From Methanomicrobiales archaeon (GTDB lineage: Archaea; Halobacteriota; Methanomicrobia; Methanomicrobiales; Methanospirillaceae), in the NCBI GenBank assembly GCA_012729535.1, contig JAAYCY010000067.1, positions 1-34,471 of the forward strand: DNA of 34,471 nucleotides, read 5' to 3'. The notes under the pieces are model-generated. The model ran no database searches and was not told the origin of the DNA. It worked only from the letters and a program-made list of their open reading frames with translations. Every line of letters starts with the position of its first letter. Position 1 is the stretch's first letter. The translations under genes were made by a program, and so were the position numbers. Of this stretch, positions 32,514 to 34,471 are shown piece by piece.

Positions 32514-34244
32514 CTAACCTGTCATCTCAAACACTGAAAATCCCTGGTTCCCGATACAATATATTACAAACAGCCGGATATTCGCTTCCGGATACTCTTG
32601 CCGGAGCCCTTCTGCATACCCCCGAATCTGGAGAGTATCCTCTTCCCGGACGGTGAACTCTTCAAGAGAGGTTTTCATCCCGTCCCATTCAGTATTTGAG
32701 AAATATTTGAACTCAATAATCCATCGAAGCCCGGCAAACTTCTCATTGAACTTACCGACAAATTCAAGATCAGTCCAGCCCTTCGGGTATGATCGTTCAA
32801 CATTCCAGACAAACCACGTGGAGAGGTACCGGCTACAAAGCTCAAAGAATGTTGTCCGGTAAAAATTCTCATTCACCTAGGAAAAGATAGCCTCAGGAAG
32901 CTGACTCACGTAAAGACGCCAGTAATCAGAGAAGAGCCGGGTAAGATCTGGTTTTCTGATAAAACCCTGCATCATCTCCTTGTATCTCTCCTGCCCAGGG
33001 TCAATACGAAATACTTCATTAAAGTACTCAACTGCAATCTCTTTCATTGAGAGATTTGGAACCTTCAGATCAAACTCATCCTTTCTGGTAAGGAGACCGA
33101 GGTAAAAGAGCGAGACCGGATAAAAAGCAGGTTCGAAGAATTCAAGCATATTAAACTGTGAGACAAGTGCCTTCCGGTTAAAAGGAATTGATTCGTCCGT
33201 TGTCAGCTGAAAAACCAATTCACGGGTATTCTCCTCATTGCCTCTGGTCAGTCTTCGTATCCATGTGAGGTCAGTCCTCATATTCAGGTCAAAGAGATCC
33301 GCAGGAATGGTTTTGTTCTCACTGAGCTGGCGGAGAAAGTACATGAGCATGGTTGGATTATACACCGCTTCAGAATCAGGATTCACAAAATGATACCCAT
33401 TATACTGATTTTTTATCAGGTCATTCACCTCTCCCCGGGTGGTTGGATCAATACAAAAATCCTGATATATCGTATCGACCAGTTCAGAAACTTCGGCCTG
33501 GGTAAACCCTAGCATATGCTCAAAGCCAGGGTCTAGCGTCAGAAAAGATGCAATATTATAACTCGAAGTCAGATCATCGATAGCTATGGGAAGCACTCCG
33601 GTAATGAATACATTCGCAACAGCACCGGTTTGTCGTCCTTCCTTGAGAACCTTAAAGAAAGTTCTAAGAAAACTTAACCCTGATGTTATCTCATCATACA
33701 GATGATCCTAGTGAGAGGTAATATACTGGTTGACAAAATTGTCATATTCATCGATGATTACATATACCTGGGATGCACCGGTTTTCTGCAGATAGCCAAG
33801 CCAGAGGGAGAGGGCAGTAGAGGCTTTTTCATCTGGGGCTAATTCAGGAGCAGACTCCATATAATCAGGATATGAGTACCATGTCTCCAAAATACGGCCG
33901 GTGCAATGACGGTTAAATGCATATTCAGTATCGTTGAGATCATCTGAAACAGCAATGACAGAAAAATCAAATTTCAGAACAATATACTGGTTATGTGTTT
34001 CGGTCGGGTTCTGTCCTATCCAGGTATGCCCGAACAGTTCCTCAAACCGATGAGCCTCACAGATATCATAGTAATATGCAAGTATCGAACAGAATAGGGA
34101 CTTTCCAAACCGACGGGGACGAAGGAAGACAGGATTTTGCACACCCTCAAGTCTTTCTATATATCTGGTTTTATCGATGAAATACCCCTTCTTCCGGACC
34201 ATCTCTGCATAATTCATTATCCCATAAGGAACCCGTCTCACCAT
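32514..34244 (-). pseudogene. AAA-ATPase-like/PD-(D/E)XK (DUF1703) gene with two in-frame amber codons
   Basis: One reading frame from 34244 (GGTGA seven bases upstream) to 32514 encodes a complete ~575-residue protein of the group with an AAA-ATPase-like domain and a C-terminal nuclease domain (DUF1703). Recognisable parts: YFIDKTRYIERL, the P-loop-like RPRRFGKSLF, VYVIIDEYDNF (Walker B), then FFKVLKEG and VFITGVLPIAIDDLTS, and finally NENFYRTTFFELCSRYLS and DLEF...IIEFKYF with nuclease-type acidic and lysine residues. The frame is interrupted twice by TAG, at codon 179 (33708-33710) and codon 456 (32877-32879). Nothing is shifted or missing around them. The terminal codon is also TAG (32514-32516), with TGA five codons further on. 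It is either an early pseudogene or a gene read through UAG. Family members are abundant in methanogens, often in multiple copies, and their role is unknown. Confidence 0.85.
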
Positions 34245-34471
34245 TCTCTTTCACCCGGATTGATAATCTTTCGTCTTTACGATATTTAGCAGCCATGATC
34301 GGAAAATGAGAGAGTTTTATCAGCCCCACTTATGCAACCTATATAGTAGAACTCAATAAAAAATCTCGAATATTTTATCACTAATATTAATTAATATTAA
34401 TTAAATATATTTACCTAAATCTTGCTGTACACCAATTGCATTTTCATGCAAATATCAAATGTATAGTCTCC
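34245..34471. other. AT-rich end of window, promoter region of the DUF1703 gene
   Basis: The 227 bases before the DUF1703 gene include two tandem copies of TAATATTAAT (about 34382-34401) in an A/T-only stretch, and a small hairpin TTGCAT-TTTC-ATGCAA at 34436-34451. No gene is visible. The TATA box of the minus-strand gene is probably among the A/T motifs near 34280-34300, but none stands out. Confidence 0.4.

Noticed and set aside
34436-34451. Short hairpin TTGCAT/ATGCAA
   Set aside because: A six-base stem with no T-run or adjacent gene is too weak to call a terminator or operator.

Overview
The window is chromosomal DNA of a methanogenic archaeon, most likely a Methanomicrobiales member of the Methanospirillum type. 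This rests on a YcaO-TfuA pair of the kind that thioamidates methyl-coenzyme M reductase, HypD for [NiFe]-hydrogenase maturation, an iron-sulfur flavoprotein, a DUF4405 membrane protein, a large chemosensory cluster, many short secreted/TPR/CARDB/bactofilin-like proteins, AT-rich intergenic DNA and archaeal-style TATA elements. The genus is inferred from gene content; no database comparison was possible.

Layout. 1-1.6 kb: tail of a possible transposase, an iron-sulfur flavoprotein, a DUF4405 membrane protein. 1.8-5.8 kb: a small defence-flavoured region with an Mrr-type restriction endonuclease, a secreted protein with a tandemly duplicated VWA unit, and an orphan ThsB-like TIR protein with a spaced direct repeat in front of it. 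6.1-9.5 kb: secreted transglutaminase, an arsenate-reductase/LMW-phosphatase homologue that has lost its catalytic cysteine, a TPR protein and a methyltransferase. 9.5-17.1 kb (minus strand): a chemosensory operon, double-CheW protein -> Cache/HAMP receptor -> CheA with a fused receiver -> receiver/histidine kinase hybrid, with no CheR, CheB or free CheY beside it. A fragment of another kinase tail lies just beyond it in opposite orientation. 17.3-20.7 kb: wHTH regulator, CARDB surface protein, a decayed chemoreceptor tail, a secreted Cys-containing protein and an XRE-type regulator divergent from hypD.

20.8-23.4 kb: hypD, a Cys-rich mini-protein, a long AT-rich gap, tRNA-Arg(CCG), then a scar holding a vapC N-terminal fragment and the truncated end of a secreted repeat protein. 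23.4-27.5 kb: HerA/YjgR-like ATPase, quinone-reductase-type flavoprotein, Nudix hydrolase, bactofilin-like membrane protein, small membrane protein. 27.6-32.4 kb: a CARF-HEPN protein (TIGR02710-like, normally a CRISPR type III ancillary RNase) followed in the same direction by a tightly packed ycaO-tfuA-E1-moaD-moaE operon and a convergent small membrane gene. 32.5-34.2 kb (minus): an AAA/PD-(D/E)XK protein gene interrupted by two in-frame TAG codons and ending in a third TAG.

How it fits together. The ycaO to moaE block looks like a dedicated sulfur-handling unit: an E1 enzyme could charge the MoaD-type carrier, which could supply sulfur to TfuA/YcaO, to MoaE, or to both. The chemosensory block resembles alternative-function (non-motility) systems in which CheA carries its own receiver. 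The most unusual points are the amber-interrupted gene with only TAG stops, the CARF-HEPN effector without any CRISPR locus in view next to the YcaO operon, the orphan TIR protein with its repeat-bearing promoter, and the catalytically dead phosphatase.
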